Shown one piece after another: positions 18,786 to 26,894 of a stretch of DNA of 39,541 nucleotides. Origin of the DNA: Pseudomonadota bacterium. Its GTDB lineage: Bacteria; Pseudomonadota; Gammaproteobacteria; JAADHS01. The notes under the pieces are model-generated. The model was not told the origin of the DNA, made no database searches, and was given only the letters and a program-made list of their open reading frames with translations. Within the stretch, counting starts at the first letter, position 1, and each line of letters starts with the position of its first letter. Made by a program: the position numbers and the translations under genes. Location: positions 1 through 39,541 of the forward strand of contig JAKACW010000038.1 in the NCBI GenBank assembly GCA_021821045.1, read 5' to 3'.

Positions 18786-19251
18786 CGTCGACATCAGGAG
18801 CCAAACCCTGGTCCTGTGGGATCACGGGCGCAGAGTTTTCGAAACCGCCATTTCTTCGGCGGCCAACGGCCCCGGTGAAATCAACGGTAGCGGCTGCACA
18901 CCGCGGGGTGCCCACAAGGTGCGGGCGAAAATCGGCGCCGGTGCCGCCGCGAATACCGTGTTCGTCGGGCGGCGGCCCACCGGGGAGATTTATACCCCCG
19001 AGCTGGCGATGAGGTATCCCGGTCGCGATTGGATTTTGACCCGGATTTTGTGGCTGAGCGGGTTGGAGCCGGGTGTGAATCGCCTCGGAAACGTGGACAC
19101 CATGCGCCGTTTCATCTATATCCATGGTAGTCCCGATACGGTGCCGATGGGTGTTCCCGGCTCGCACGGTTGTATCCGCATGCGCAACGCCGACGTAATT
19201 CGCTTGTTTGATTTGGTGCCAGTGGGCACTCCGGTGAATATCACTGCTTAG
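18775..19251 (+). CDS. YkuD-family L,D-transpeptidase-fold protein without signal peptide; candidate cytoplasmic L,D-carboxypeptidase
   Basis: A 158-aa protein that is almost entirely one YkuD domain. The catalytic pattern is complete: IHGSP with His117, then VPGSHGCIRM with the nucleophile Cys133. It starts MRIDVDIRSQTLVLWD directly with the fold and has no signal peptide or membrane helix, unlike periplasmic L,D-transpeptidases. Acinetobacter ElsL (LdtK) is a known cytoplasmic YkuD enzyme that trims tetrapeptide stems during peptidoglycan recycling. By analogy, and because NagZ and peptide permeases follow, that role is my preferred reading. ATG 18775 overlaps the preceding gene by 11 bases. 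Confidence 0.8.
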   Translation: MRIDVDIRSQTLVLWDHGRRVFETAISSAANGPGEINGSGCTPRGAHKVRAKIGAGAAANTVFVGRRPTGEIYTPELAMRYPGRDWILTRILWLSGLEPGVNRLGNVDTMRRFIYIHGSPDTVPMGVPGSHGCIRMRNADVIRLFDLVPVGTPVNITA

Positions 19252-19289
19252 CGAGTCTCGAACGATTTGCCGTGCATTGGAACTGTCGT

Positions 19290-19316
19290 TGTGGGAGCGG
19301 TTTCCTACCGCGATTC
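19290..19316 (+). repeat. REP element (GTGGGAGCGG family), single
   Basis: GTGGGAGCGG, seven loop bases (TTTCCTA), then CCGCGATTC: a GGAG head followed by a GCGG/CCGC hairpin, as in Pseudomonas-type REPs. It lies between the YkuD gene and the first permease, inside an otherwise compact operon, and matches 25070-25096 exactly over the core. Confidence 0.85.
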
Positions 19317-19359
19317 GGGGCCCACGGATTGCGGGTCGATGTCACACGAGTAGGACAAC

Positions 19360-20292
19360 ATGATCGGTTTCTTTCTGACACGTTTGTTCAGCGCGCTGCT
19401 GGTTGTGTTCGGCGTGACGTTGATTGTTTTTTTGCTGCTGCATCTCGTGCCGGGGGATCCGGTGGAAGTGATGCTCGGCGAAATGGCGCAACCGGCCGAC
19501 CGCGAAGCACTGCGCCACGCGTTGGGGCTGGATTTGCCGTTGTGGCAGCAAGTGCTCAACTCGTTCGGCCAATTGCTACGGTTCGATTTCGGGCAGTCGC
19601 TTTTCACCAAGCAGCCGATTGTCGAAATGCTCGCCGAGCGGATTCCCGCCACGGTGCAGCTTGCGCTGGCCGGATTGGCGGTGGCCCTCGTGTTGGCCTT
19701 TCCGCTGGGAATCCTTGCCGCGCTTAACCGCGGCTCGCGCTGGGACTACGGCGCCATGACGTTTTCGCTGCTGGGTGTCTCGATTCCGAATTTCTGGATG
19801 GGGCCGCTGCTGATACTGTTTTTCTCGGTCATGCTGGGCTGGTTCCCGGTGAGCGGCAAGGAAGGTTTTGCGTCGTTGGTATTGCCGGCGCTGACCCTGG
19901 GCACCGCGCTGGCGGCCATCCTGTCGCGCATGATTCGCGCGACGCTGATTGAGGTGTTGGGTGAGGATTACATCCGCACGGCGCGGGCCAAGGGCATGAG
20001 CGAAGCGGTGGTTATCCTGCGCCATGCGCTGCGCAACGCACTGCTGCCGACCATCACCTTGATCGGTCTGCAACTGGGCACGTTGCTCGCCGGCGCCGTC
20101 ATCACCGAAGCGGTGTTTTCGTGGCCGGGTCTGGGGCAGCTTACCATCGACTCCATTCATCGCCGGGACTATCCGGTGGTGCAGGCTTGCATCCTGCTGA
20201 TCAGCGTGACGTATGTTGTCGTCAACACCCTCACGGATCTGGTTTACGGATGGCTCGATCCGCGTATCCGTTTGGCGGGGCGCGCCTCATGA
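19360..20292 (+). CDS. Peptide ABC transporter permease, DppB/OppB type
   Basis: A 310-aa inner-membrane permease with six predicted helices. It begins with the typical FFLTRLFSALLVVFGVTLIVF and LVPGDPVEVM, has SIPNFWMGPLLIL, and carries the ATPase-coupling EAA loop in DYIRTARAKGMSEAVVILRHALRNAL. TAGGAC precedes ATG 19360. The following DppC-type gene overlaps its stop (ATGA). No ATPase gene accompanies the pair in this window. Confidence 0.93.
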   Translation: MIGFFLTRLFSALLVVFGVTLIVFLLLHLVPGDPVEVMLGEMAQPADREALRHALGLDLPLWQQVLNSFGQLLRFDFGQSLFTKQPIVEMLAERIPATVQLALAGLAVALVLAFPLGILAALNRGSRWDYGAMTFSLLGVSIPNFWMGPLLILFFSVMLGWFPVSGKEGFASLVLPALTLGTALAAILSRMIRATLIEVLGEDYIRTARAKGMSEAVVILRHALRNALLPTITLIGLQLGTLLAGAVITEAVFSWPGLGQLTIDSIHRRDYPVVQACILLISVTYVVVNTLTDLVYGWLDPRIRLAGRAS

Positions 20293-21122
20293 TCGGCGGC
20301 AAAACCATTCGCGTGTGGATTCCCGCGGCGTTGTGTGCGTTGTGGGTCGTGGTGGCGGCGACCGGATCGTGGCTGCCGTTGGCGCCGAACGAGATTCACC
20401 TGGACCGCATCCTGTTGCCTCCCAGCTCGCAGGGTTTGCTCGGCTATGACGATCTCGGTCGCGCCATTCTCGATCGCTTGGCGCTGGGCGCTCAGACCTC
20501 GTTTTTGGTCGCCGCGTGGGTCGTGACGCTGTCGCTGCTGATCGGGACGACCATTGGCGCGGTGAGCGGCTACGTGGGCGGCTGGGTGGACCACGTCGTG
20601 GTGCGCATCATCGACGTCTTGCTGGCTTTTCCGGGGATCCTCTTAGCCATCGCGCTCGCCGGCGTACTCGGTCCGGGAATCGACAACGTGGTGATTGCGT
20701 TGAGCGCGGTGGGTTGGGTCGGTTTTGCGCGCTTGGCCAGAGCGCAGGTGCTGGCGCAGCGGCAACGGGAACATGTTCTCGCCGCCTATGCTCTGGGCGC
20801 GCCGGCACGGCGAATTCTTTTCGTGCACGTTGTGCCCATGATCTTGGCCCCGCTGATTGTCGAAGGCACGTTTGCAGTAGCGGGGGTGGTGATCGCGGAA
20901 GCCGGTTTATCCTATCTTGGTCTGGGCGTGCAACCGCCGGAAGCCTCGTGGGGGAGCATGATTCGGGATGGCGCGCGCTATATGTTGGTTGCCCCTCACA
21001 TGGTGCTGGCGCCCGGCGTGGCGTTGATGTTGGTGGTGTTGGCGGTTAATTTGTTGGGCGATCAATTGCGGGACTACTTGGATGTGCGAACGCGCGGTGA
21101 AATGCAGAGTGCAGGGGCGTAA
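20289..21122 (+). CDS. Peptide ABC transporter permease, DppC/OppC type
   Basis: A 277-aa permease that pairs with the upstream DppB-like subunit. It shows LLGYDDLGRAILDRLALGAQTSF, GTTIGAVSGYVGGWVDHVVVR, a coupling loop around REHVLAAYALGAPARRILFVH and the family segment AEAGLSYLGLGVQPP with EASWGSMI after it. ATG 20289 overlaps the dppB-like stop, so the two subunits are translationally coupled. The N-terminal cytoplasmic part is short. nagZ begins 6 bases later. Confidence 0.93.
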   Translation: MIGGKTIRVWIPAALCALWVVVAATGSWLPLAPNEIHLDRILLPPSSQGLLGYDDLGRAILDRLALGAQTSFLVAAWVVTLSLLIGTTIGAVSGYVGGWVDHVVVRIIDVLLAFPGILLAIALAGVLGPGIDNVVIALSAVGWVGFARLARAQVLAQRQREHVLAAYALGAPARRILFVHVVPMILAPLIVEGTFAVAGVVIAEAGLSYLGLGVQPPEASWGSMIRDGARYMLVAPHMVLAPGVALMLVVLAVNLLGDQLRDYLDVRTRGEMQSAGA

Positions 21123-21128
21123 ATTACG

Positions 21129-22175
21129 ATGACGCTTGGACCGGTCATGCTCGGCGTGCGCGGATTGGCACTGTTGCCGGACGAAGAGGACATGCTGCGC
21201 CATCCGGCGGTCGGTGGCGTGATTCTGTTCACGCGCAACTACGCCTCCCGCGAGCAGGTGACGGAACTGACGCGGCAGATTCATGCGCTGCGCGATCCGC
21301 CGTTGCTGATCGCCGTGGATCATGAGGGCGGGCGCGTGCAACGCTTTCGCGAGGGATTCACGCGCTTACCACCCGCTCGACATTTTGGGATATTGCACGA
21401 CGCCGACGCCAAGCGCGCCAACCTGCTCGCTCAAGCGGCGGGCTGGGTGATGGCGGCGGAGCTGCGGGCGGTCGGCGTGGATTTCAGTTTCGCGCCGGTG
21501 TTGGATCTGGACTACGGTGTCAGTAAGGTCATCGGTGATCGTTCGTTCGATCGCCGGCATGATGTCGTGGCGGCCTTGGCGCACAGTTTCATGCTGGGTA
21601 TGCACGGCGCGGGGATGCCGGCGACCGGCAAGCACTTTCCCGGACACGGCGGCGTCGAAGCCGATTCCCATTTGTCCGTGGCAACCGACCCGCGTTCGCT
21701 GGCGCAGTTGCAGCAGCAAGACATGATCCCGTTCGAGCGCATGATCAACGCGGGGCTTGCCGGCATCATGCCCGCCCATGTCGTCTATCCCGCTGTCGAC
21801 CCCCATCCCGCGGGTTTCTCCAAAGTGTGGCTGCAGGATATTTTGCGCGGTCAGTTGGGGTTTCAAGGGTTGATCTTCAGCGACGATTTGGAAATGGAAG
21901 GCGCAAGTGTCGCGGGCGATGTCGAGTCACGCGTTCGCGCCGCGCTGACGGCGGGCTGCGACATGGTGCTGACCTGCAACGATTTCGACAAAATGGCGGC
22001 GGCGATACGGACCTGTGCCGCGACGTTGGACACGCCGGCGTCACAGTTGCGCCGGGTACGCATGCACGGCCGCCAGCGGTCGTCGTGGCCTGAACTGCAA
22101 AAAAATGCCAAGTGGAAACAAGCCGTTACGGACTTGGCGGCGCTGGAAGCGACACATTCTTCGCGAATCGGGTAA
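21129..22175 (+). CDS. nagZ: Beta-N-acetylhexosaminidase (cytoplasmic muropeptide glucosaminidase)
   Basis: Family 3 glycoside hydrolase that removes GlcNAc from GlcNAc-anhydroMurNAc-peptides in the cytoplasm during peptidoglycan recycling. The 348-aa protein has no signal peptide. Hallmarks are [18 protein letters not shown], the mobile catalytic loop [10 protein letters not shown] followed by DSH, and the nucleophile Asp in [10 protein letters not shown]. It lies 6 bases after the peptide permease genes and upstream of the purine-salvage pair, a nagZ neighbourhood also seen in pseudomonads. Confidence 0.95.
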   Translation: MTLGPVMLGVRGLALLPDEEDMLRHPAVGGVILFTRNYASREQVTELTRQIHALRDPPLLIAVDHEGGRVQRFREGFTRLPPARHFGILHDADAKRANLLAQAAGWVMAAELRAVGVDFSFAPVLDLDYGVSKVIGDRSFDRRHDVVAALAHSFMLGMHGAGMPATGKHFPGHGGVEADSHLSVATDPRSLAQLQQQDMIPFERMINAGLAGIMPAHVVYPAVDPHPAGFSKVWLQDILRGQLGFQGLIFSDDLEMEGASVAGDVESRVRAALTAGCDMVLTCNDFDKMAAAIRTCAATLDTPASQLRRVRMHGRQRSSWPELQKNAKWKQAVTDLAALEATHSSRIG

Positions 22176-22201
22176 AATGCCCGACCCTAAAAGAACAAGA
22201 A

Positions 22202-23248
22202 GTGGGTAAGGGCGTGTCGAGTCTCGTTTCCACACGGATTTTGTACTTCATTTTGCTGCTGGCGTTGAGCGTCGCTCCCGTCGCGGCCCAGTTCTCGCCG
22301 TTTCGTCCACTGCCGGCTCAGCCGCCAATCCCGGACGACAACGTTCAATCGCCGGCCAAGATCGCGCTTGGGAAAACGCTCTATTTCGATCCACGCTTAT
22401 CGGGCAGTGGACGCACCACCTGCCAGCAGTGTCACAATCTGGCTTATGGCGCGGCCGACGGCATGGCCTATTCGACCGGTGATGATGGTACGTTAACCAA
22501 GCGCTCGGCGCCGACGCTGTGGAACGTGGGGTTTTACACCATCTGGTTTTGGGACGGTCGGGCCGCCACGCTTGAAGACGCCGTCGAGCGTCATCTCATG
22601 GAGACGAACGCGATGAATGGCGGCAGCGCCGAAGAATTGTCGCGGCGGATCAGTGCGATCAGTGGTTACGGCGAACAGTTCCGCGCCGCGTTCGGCAGCG
22701 ATGCGGTTAATTCGCAAAGTATCGCCCAAGCCCTGTCGTCTTTTCTGCGAACGCTGGTTACACAAGACAGCGCATTCGATCGATTCTTGCGTGGCGACAA
22801 GACGGCGCTTACCGAAACGCAGCAGCGGGGGTTCGAGGTATTCGTCGACTCCGGCTGCGCGTCGTGCCATTTTTGGGTGAGCCTGGCGGGCCCCGTTCCC
22901 GGTCTCGCTTTTCAAATCGGGGAAGGGTTCTATGAATTGTTCCCCAACTATCCGGATGCGCCGTCGGATCGAAAATACAAATTTAGCGCCGATCTCGGCC
23001 GCTTTCACGTCACCGGTGACGAAGCGGATAAACGATTGTTCCGTGTTCCCACCTTGCGCAACGTGGCCCACACGGCGCCGTATTTTCACAATGGCGCGGT
23101 CACGACACTGAAAGAGGCCGTGCGGGTCATGGCCGAAGCGCAACTTCGTGTCGATTTTTCCGATGCCCAACTTGACGATGTCGTGGCGTTCCTCAATTCA
23201 TTGAGTGGACAGTATCCACCGATCAGCGTGCCGCAACTGCCGCAATAA
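22202..23248 (+). CDS. Di-haem cytochrome c peroxidase / MauG family protein
   Basis: About 348 aa, exported (hydrophobic stretch ILYFILLLALSVAPVAA), with two haem sites: CQQCH near residue 78 and CASCH near residue 220. Typical segments are LGKTLYFDPRLSGSGRTTC, PTLWNVGFYTIWFWDGRA and the C-terminal FRVPTLRNVAHTAPYFHNGAV. Relatives reduce hydrogen peroxide in the periplasm or oxidise protein residues. There is no ATG start; GTG 22202 and GTG 22214 are both possible, each with a weak ribosome site. It starts 26 bases after nagZ. Confidence 0.85.
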   Translation: MGKGVSSLVSTRILYFILLLALSVAPVAAQFSPFRPLPAQPPIPDDNVQSPAKIALGKTLYFDPRLSGSGRTTCQQCHNLAYGAADGMAYSTGDDGTLTKRSAPTLWNVGFYTIWFWDGRAATLEDAVERHLMETNAMNGGSAEELSRRISAISGYGEQFRAAFGSDAVNSQSIAQALSSFLRTLVTQDSAFDRFLRGDKTALTETQQRGFEVFVDSGCASCHFWVSLAGPVPGLAFQIGEGFYELFPNYPDAPSDRKYKFSADLGRFHVTGDEADKRLFRVPTLRNVAHTAPYFHNGAVTTLKEAVRVMAEAQLRVDFSDAQLDDVVAFLNSLSGQYPPISVPQLPQ

Positions 23249-23297
23249 GCGGTAGTTGGGCGATTTCTCCGAACAAAGGCAGTTGAGACAAAATAAG

Positions 23298-23666
23298 ATG
23301 GCGGAAAAGTTACTCATCATTCTCGCGACAACCGATCCTCGCAACGTGCTGCAGTTGATTCCTGCCTTGTCCCAGGCGACCGTTGCCGCGGCGATGGAGT
23401 TCAAAGTGGAAGTCATTTTCACCGGTTACTCGGGCGAGGTGGCCAAAAAAGGCGTGGCGGACGCGCTTCCCGTCGGGCCGGAAAAGACCAAAACGATCTA
23501 TGATATGATTTGCGAAGCCCACGACGCCGGCGTCAAATTCAAAGTTTGCACATCGGCCCTCGAAGCGTGGGGCAATGGATTGATCGACCAAGTGGAAGAA
23601 ACCGTCGGCGGGGCCTATTTGATCAGCGAAGCCATGGACCCGGGCACAGTGGTATTTACCTACTAA
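23298..23666 (+). CDS. DsrE/DsrF-like family protein
   Basis: A 122-aa soluble protein with the DsrE-like alpha/beta fold: MAEKLLIILATTDPRNVLQLIPALSQA at the start, AAAMEFKVEVIFTG in the middle and one conserved cysteine in FKVCTSALEAWG. DsrE-type proteins take part in sulfur relay or are of unknown role; with only one cysteine and no partner DsrF/H genes, a sulfur-carrier function is uncertain. It is on the + strand, 49 bases after the peroxidase and 57 before hpt. Confidence 0.75.
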   Translation: MAEKLLIILATTDPRNVLQLIPALSQATVAAAMEFKVEVIFTGYSGEVAKKGVADALPVGPEKTKTIYDMICEAHDAGVKFKVCTSALEAWGNGLIDQVEETVGGAYLISEAMDPGTVVFTY

Positions 23667-23723
23667 TGCAGCAACACCAACGCACGGTCGACGCGACGGC
23701 CTTCCGGTAAAGGATAAAAACGG

Positions 23724-24278
23724 ATGCCCATTACGCCGCAAGACGCGCAGCAGGCTTTGGATAACGCCGAACGGCTGTATGGCGAACACGAGATTCTGGC
23801 GGCGATGGACCGGGTGGCCGCCGAAATCACGGCCGAACTCAAGGATAAGAATCCACTGTTGTTGTGCATCATGAGCGGCGGCTTGATGCCCGCGGCTTAT
23901 CTTCTCGCCCGTCTTCGATTTCCTCTCCAGTTGGACTATATTCACGCCTCGCGCTATCGAGGGAAAACGTCCGGCGGCGATCTGAACTGGGTCGTGCGTC
24001 CGCCGGCAGCTATAAAGGGTCGCACCGTGTTGTTGATCGACGATATTCTCGACGAGGGACACACGCTGGCGGCCATTGTCGCGGAGTGTCGTGCCTTGGG
24101 CGCGCAGGACGTTCTCAGTGTCGTGGCCTTGGAAAAAGATCTCGGCCGCAAGAAGGCGATCGAAGCAACGTTTCGCGGTTTGATGGTCGAGAATCGTTAT
24201 GTCTTCGGTTTTGGCATGGACTACAAGGAGTACTGGCGCAATTTGCTGGAAGTGTATGCGGTGAAAGACAATGACTGA
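23724..24278 (+). CDS. hpt: Hypoxanthine-guanine phosphoribosyltransferase
   Basis: Purine-salvage enzyme that converts hypoxanthine or guanine with PRPP to IMP or GMP. The 184-aa protein carries the PRPP-binding signature VLLIDDILDEGHTL, a pyrophosphate loop around CIMSGGLMPAAY, and the base-binding end FGFGMDYKEYWRNL. AAGGA precedes ATG 23724. Its stop overlaps the next gene by eight bases. Together with the thioinosine phosphorylase it returns hypoxanthine to the nucleotide pool. Confidence 0.92.
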   Translation: MPITPQDAQQALDNAERLYGEHEILAAMDRVAAEITAELKDKNPLLLCIMSGGLMPAAYLLARLRFPLQLDYIHASRYRGKTSGGDLNWVVRPPAAIKGRTVLLIDDILDEGHTLAAIVAECRALGAQDVLSVVALEKDLGRKKAIEATFRGLMVENRYVFGFGMDYKEYWRNLLEVYAVKDND

Positions 24279-25014
24279 ACTGGCCATCATCGGCGGCACG
24301 GGACTCACCTCGCTGGCGAATCTTCAAATCACGCGGCGCGAGGTGGTCCATACGCCCTATGGTGAACCTTCGGGTCCGCTGGTGTTCGGCACGCTGGGCG
24401 GCAAGGAAGTCGTGTTCTTGCCGCGGCACGGCGCCGGACACACCATTCCGCCCCATCGGGTTAATTACCGCGCCAACATTTGGGCGCTTCACAACACGGG
24501 CGTGCGCAAAGTCATTGCGGTCGCGGCGGTCGGCGGCATTCATCCTTCGTTGGCGCCCGAGACGTTGACCGTCCCGGATCAACTCATCGACTACACCTGG
24601 TCGCGCGCCAGCACGTTTTTCGAAGATGATCTTTCTCATGTCACGCACATCGATTTCACGCGACCGTATGCTGAGTCCGTCAGGCAGCTCATCTTAAATG
24701 CCTGCCGTGTCGCCAAGTTGGATGTTATTGATGGCGGTGTTTACGGCGCCATGCAAGGCCCGCGATTGGAAACGGCCGCCGAGATCACGCGCATGGAGCG
24801 TGACGGCTGCACTATGGTGGGCATGACGGGAATGCCCGAAGCAGCACTGGCGCGGGAGCTTGAATTGGAATATGCAACGTGCGCCGTTGTCGCCAATTGG
24901 GCGGCCGGTCGAGGCGGCGGCGAGACGATCGAGATGTCGGACATCGAGCGCATCCTCAAGCACGGCATGGCCAAGGTGCGCACCCTGCTTGAACATGCGG
25001 TGCCGCTGCTTTAG
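24271..25014 (+). CDS. mtnP: S-methyl-5'-thioinosine phosphorylase (MTAP/PNP family)
   Basis: A 247-aa phosphorylase of the MTAP/PNP family. It has AIIGGTGLTSL, the phosphate-binding PRHGAGHTIPPHRVNYRAN, and the substrate region GGVYGAMQGPRLETAAE followed by GMTGMPEAALARELE. In Pseudomonas aeruginosa the homologue next to nagZ (PA3004) is specific for methylthioinosine and yields hypoxanthine, which the upstream HGPRT would use. Overlap with hpt supports this joint pathway. The substrate assignment is from that context; methylthioadenosine specificity is possible. Confidence 0.88.
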   Translation: MTELAIIGGTGLTSLANLQITRREVVHTPYGEPSGPLVFGTLGGKEVVFLPRHGAGHTIPPHRVNYRANIWALHNTGVRKVIAVAAVGGIHPSLAPETLTVPDQLIDYTWSRASTFFEDDLSHVTHIDFTRPYAESVRQLILNACRVAKLDVIDGGVYGAMQGPRLETAAEITRMERDGCTMVGMTGMPEAALARELELEYATCAVVANWAAGRGGGETIEMSDIERILKHGMAKVRTLLEHAVPLL

Positions 25015-25069
25015 CGTTCGATGTGTCGTCCGACGTGTCGTCCGATTCCACCCCCGGCGTCGAGACTGC

Positions 25070-25096
25070 TGTGGGAGCGGTTTCCTACCGCGATTC
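25070..25096 (+). repeat. REP element (GTGGGAGCGG family), single
   Basis: Same core as at 19290: GTGGGAGCGG, TTTCCTA, CCGCGATTC. It lies between the convergent mtnP and csiV genes. Just upstream, GTGTCGTCCGA is repeated twice in tandem (25023-25033 and 25035-25045). Confidence 0.85.
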
Positions 25097-25119
25097 TTTG
25101 TCTAACGGTTGCAGCCGTT

Positions 25120-26103
25120 TTAGGGCTGCTCCGCCTGTTTCGCCGCTTCATCGACCGGCGTGATGAGCGCCAGAATCCCGTACACCGGGTGATCCAGATA
25201 GTGAAGTTCCTTGCTGCGCATGCGGCGTGACTCCTTCAAACGATAGCCGCGCATGCGTAACTCGGGAGTAATCGGCGAGCCGTCCATCGTTATTTCGATC
25301 GGTTCCTCTTCCTGAGGTGTTTCCCCGGTCGGCAGCCCCGGTTGCACGTCTTCCCGCGCTTGTTCCGTACGGTGCCAGATGAGGTCGGCGTCGATGTGCA
25401 AGTAGCGGGCAAGTCGAATCGTCACGGTGCCGTCCAGCGGGAACTCGATTGGACGTTGCAAGGGCGCTGGGAAGGCACCCGTTGCCGGCGGAGTCATCTC
25501 AAAGGTCGCGACATTTGGCGCCAGCGGCAGACCGTGCTCGAGCGCCGATTGCGACAAGCGTTGGTAGGTCTCGATGTCACCAAGCATATTGTGTATGTGT
25601 ACGGGAGTTGCCGGTCCGCCCCGGGACAACGCCTGCCGCCATGCGGCGTGCGTGATCACGCGGAAGCGTCCGGATCGGTTCAGGCGGCGGACGGTATCGC
25701 CGAGTTTTAGATCCGATGCGGGCCGCAGCAGAAACGGAACCCATACGTCAAGGGGCGGCATCGTTTCGACGGCAGGCTGCAGTTCCTCGTCTGCAGTTGG
25801 GGATTGTTCCGGGGCGAGAGCGGTTGACTCCGGTGTCTCGGCGTCCAATCCATGTAATGCCGGAAGCTCGGCGCCGGGGGCCTCGAGGTCTGGCGCGGCG
25901 ACGGGTTCGGCACCGGGCGGGATGAGTTCCTTGGCGCCTTCGAGTTCGGGAAATCCGGGATCATCGGGCCAGGTTTCGGTCGAGCCGGCGGCGGGATCGG
26001 TATTCTCGAATACCACGAGTTCGACGTCGTACCACGCCGTTTCCTGGGTCCACGCCGGTGTGCTGACCAGGAACCAAACGGCGATGAGCCAAATCCTAGG
26101 CAT
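25120..26103 (-). CDS. csiV: CsiV family protein (periplasmic, peptidoglycan-binding type)
   Basis: A 327-aa exported protein with a signal peptide (RIWLIAVWFLVSTPAWTQ) followed at once by WYDVELVVFEN, the hallmark start of the CsiV family (PF10972). The C-terminal half carries the conserved part, with GTVTIRLARYLHIDADLIWH and MRGYRLKESRRMRSKELHYLDHP-type residues. In Vibrio CsiV binds peptidoglycan and activates LpoA, which stimulates PBP1A. Residues about 45-115 are an acidic, proline- and alanine-rich stretch that looks like an unstructured linker. GAGGA precedes ATG 26103. It is divergent from def. Confidence 0.82.
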   Translation of the reverse strand: MPRIWLIAVWFLVSTPAWTQETAWYDVELVVFENTDPAAGSTETWPDDPGFPELEGAKELIPPGAEPVAAPDLEAPGAELPALHGLDAETPESTALAPEQSPTADEELQPAVETMPPLDVWVPFLLRPASDLKLGDTVRRLNRSGRFRVITHAAWRQALSRGGPATPVHIHNMLGDIETYQRLSQSALEHGLPLAPNVATFEMTPPATGAFPAPLQRPIEFPLDGTVTIRLARYLHIDADLIWHRTEQAREDVQPGLPTGETPQEEEPIEITMDGSPITPELRMRGYRLKESRRMRSKELHYLDHPVYGILALITPVDEAAKQAEQP

Positions 26104-26201
26104 AATTGGGATCCTCTTTGACTGCGGGACACCTTACCGGAACCAGGCGCTAAAATAAAGTAGAGATGCGCCCCTGTGCCATGAATTTAGGAGACTTTCT
26201 A

Positions 26202-26747
26202 GTGGCCGTTCGCGAGATTTTGAAGATGGGACATCCGCTGTTGCTGCAGGTGGCGCAGCCGGTTGCGAGTTTCGATTCGACTGAACTCATCAACCTTGTT
26301 GAGGACCTTTGGGAGACCATGGCGGCGGCGAAAGGGGCGGGGTTGGCGGCGCCGCAAATTGGCGTACTGCAGCGTGTGGTGGTTTTCGGCGGCGAACGCA
26401 ATCCGCGCTACCCGGAGATGCCCCCCATCCCGCGAACCGTATTGGTCAATCCGGAGATCATTCCAATTGATCAATCAGTCAGCGAAGATTGGGAAGGCTG
26501 CCTCAGCGTGCCCGGCATGCGCGGCTGGGTGCCGCGCTACAACAAGATTTTTTACCGCGGCTGGGATGAGCACGGGAACGCCTTCGAGCGGGAAGTGGAA
26601 GGCTTTCACGCCCGCGTCGTGCAGCATGAGTGTGACCATCTGGACGGCGTGCTGTATCCGCGTCGGGTCCGCGACTTGACTCGGTTTGGATTCATTCAGG
26701 ATTTGTTCCCGGAAGGAGTGCGACCCGCCGAGAACTTCGAAGCGTGA
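26202..26747 (+). CDS. def: Peptide deformylase
   Basis: Removes the formyl group from nascent proteins. The 181-aa product has all three motifs: [10 protein letters not shown] (about residues 46-54), EGCLS with metal ligand C100, and QHECDHLDG with ligands H142 and H146. The GTG at 26202 is the best start because TTAGGAG lies eight bases upstream; the ATG at 26181 would put this ribosome site inside the gene. It stands alone rather than next to fmt, so it may be a secondary deformylase. Confidence 0.93.
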   Translation: MAVREILKMGHPLLLQVAQPVASFDSTELINLVEDLWETMAAAKGAGLAAPQIGVLQRVVVFGGERNPRYPEMPPIPRTVLVNPEIIPIDQSVSEDWEGCLSVPGMRGWVPRYNKIFYRGWDEHGNAFEREVEGFHARVVQHECDHLDGVLYPRRVRDLTRFGFIQDLFPEGVRPAENFEA

Positions 26748-26758
26748 TGGGATATTGT

Positions 26759-26886
26759 TGTGGGAGCGGTTCATTCCGCGATCGAATCGGCGCTATTGAT
26801 GATTCGGGCGAAGAATCGCGGAATAATCCGCTCCCACAACACAGGATCGCGACATGGCATGGTGGGAGCGGATCCTTCCGCGATGC
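26759..26886. repeat. REP cluster: one inverted pair (REPIN) plus one single REP
   Basis: A forward REP (26759-26785, GTGGGAGCGG then CCGCGAT) and an inverted REP (26813-26839, ATCGCGG then CCGCTCCCAC) form a REPIN with about 27 bases between them. A third forward copy follows at 26861-26886 with loop ATCCTT. The cluster fills the space between the convergent def and EamA genes. Confidence 0.9.
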
Positions 26887-26894
26887 GACGATGA

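Noticed and set aside
25574-26158. A 194-codon + strand frame over csiV
   Set aside because: It is serine- and glycine-rich, antisense to the linker region of csiV, and has no ribosome site or known motif.
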